Shown here in pieces: positions 43,825 to 43,904 of a stretch of DNA of 43,904 nucleotides. This stretch comes from Deltaproteobacteria bacterium. GTDB lineage: Bacteria; Desulfobacterota; Syntrophia; Syntrophales; UBA2210. The notes beneath the pieces are model-generated. The model did no database searches, was not told the origin of the DNA, and saw nothing but the letters and a program-made list of their open reading frames with translations. Position 1 is the first letter of the stretch. Every line of letters starts with the position of its first letter. A program made the position numbers and the translations under genes. Location of the stretch: assembly GCA_019313385.1 (NCBI GenBank), contig JAFDBG010000014.1, forward strand, positions 1-43,904, read 5' to 3'.

Positions 43825-43904
43825 TTAGCTTCCTCCTTCCCCGCCCTCTATATATACTCTAAATTATGGGTTGGGAAGTGTCTCACTTATATTGGCACAG
43901 AGGG

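Larger units (their letters stand above)
42402..43885 (-). mobile_element. IS3-family insertion sequence (orfA-orfB)
   Basis: Imperfect terminal inverted repeats: TGAGACACCTCC...ATAATTTA at 42402-42425 and its inverted partner ending TGTCTCA at 43885 (TGAGACACTTCCC when reversed). Inside are orfA and orfB with a 4-nt overlap. No target duplication is evident. The copy appears defective because orfB lacks part of its catalytic core. Confidence 0.8.

Overview
The window looks like a chromosomal segment from an anaerobic, Gram-negative, deltaproteobacterial-type organism (Desulfobacterota / Syntrophia-like; this is inference). Pointers are a full branched-chain amino acid ABC operon, a TAXI-type TRAP transporter with a DUF1850 partner, late menaquinone genes of the futalosine-pathway type (UbiA/MqnP, UbiX, UbiD/MqnL), a NIL-domain ferredoxin, a YaaH-type acetate/succinate transporter, and dispersed REP/MITE-like palindromes of the 'GTCATTCCGG' kind. 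Base composition is moderate, and TTG and GTG starts are frequent.

Layout. 1-5360: livKHMGF operon (+) behind a good sigma70-type promoter; livG carries a 29-bp tandem duplication that replaces its C-terminus. 5373-9026: der, era and sdaA (all -). 9239-12730: a graveyard of insertion sequences, with a decayed IS256-family element split by an IS21-family element (istA/istB) and a possible IS91-type scrap. 12830-20244: a catabolic island with TRAP permease, DUF1850 protein, TAXI binding protein, zinc alcohol dehydrogenase and XRE-cupin regulator (all -), divergent from an acyl-CoA synthetase (+). 20298-21075: a RAYT (REP-associated transposase) unit whose gene has two in-frame TGA codons where tryptophan is expected. 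21194-27135: a tightly coupled operon (+) of an NMT1/SsuA-like binding protein, an ABC ATPase, an ABC permease fused to a UbiA prenyltransferase, UbiX and UbiD. 27271-31339: an overlapping RNA-processing operon mnmA-mtaB-rnc-radical SAM (-). 31588-42080: mixed housekeeping and hypothetical genes (two alpha/beta hydrolases, a small basic protein, a small membrane protein, NIL ferredoxin, DUF1015, lytic transglycosylase, MATE exporter, miaA, a glycosyltransferase-like protein, nagZ, satP). 42307-43885: an IS3-family element that interrupts the start of another IS3-type orfA and has lost a catalytic Asp of its transposase.

The most striking system is the 21-27 kb operon. One polypeptide joins an ABC importer permease to a membrane prenyltransferase of the late menaquinone type, in an operon with its ATPase, a binding protein and both decarboxylation partners (UbiX makes prenyl-FMN, UbiD uses it). 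The arrangement suggests that uptake of an aromatic acid is physically coupled to its prenylation and decarboxylation. This is inference from gene order and domain fusion. The catabolic island at 13-20 kb plausibly imports a carboxylic acid by TRAP, activates it to a CoA thioester and oxidises an alcohol group under control of the XRE-cupin regulator; its substrate cannot be read from the sequence. No tRNA, rRNA or CRISPR array was found.
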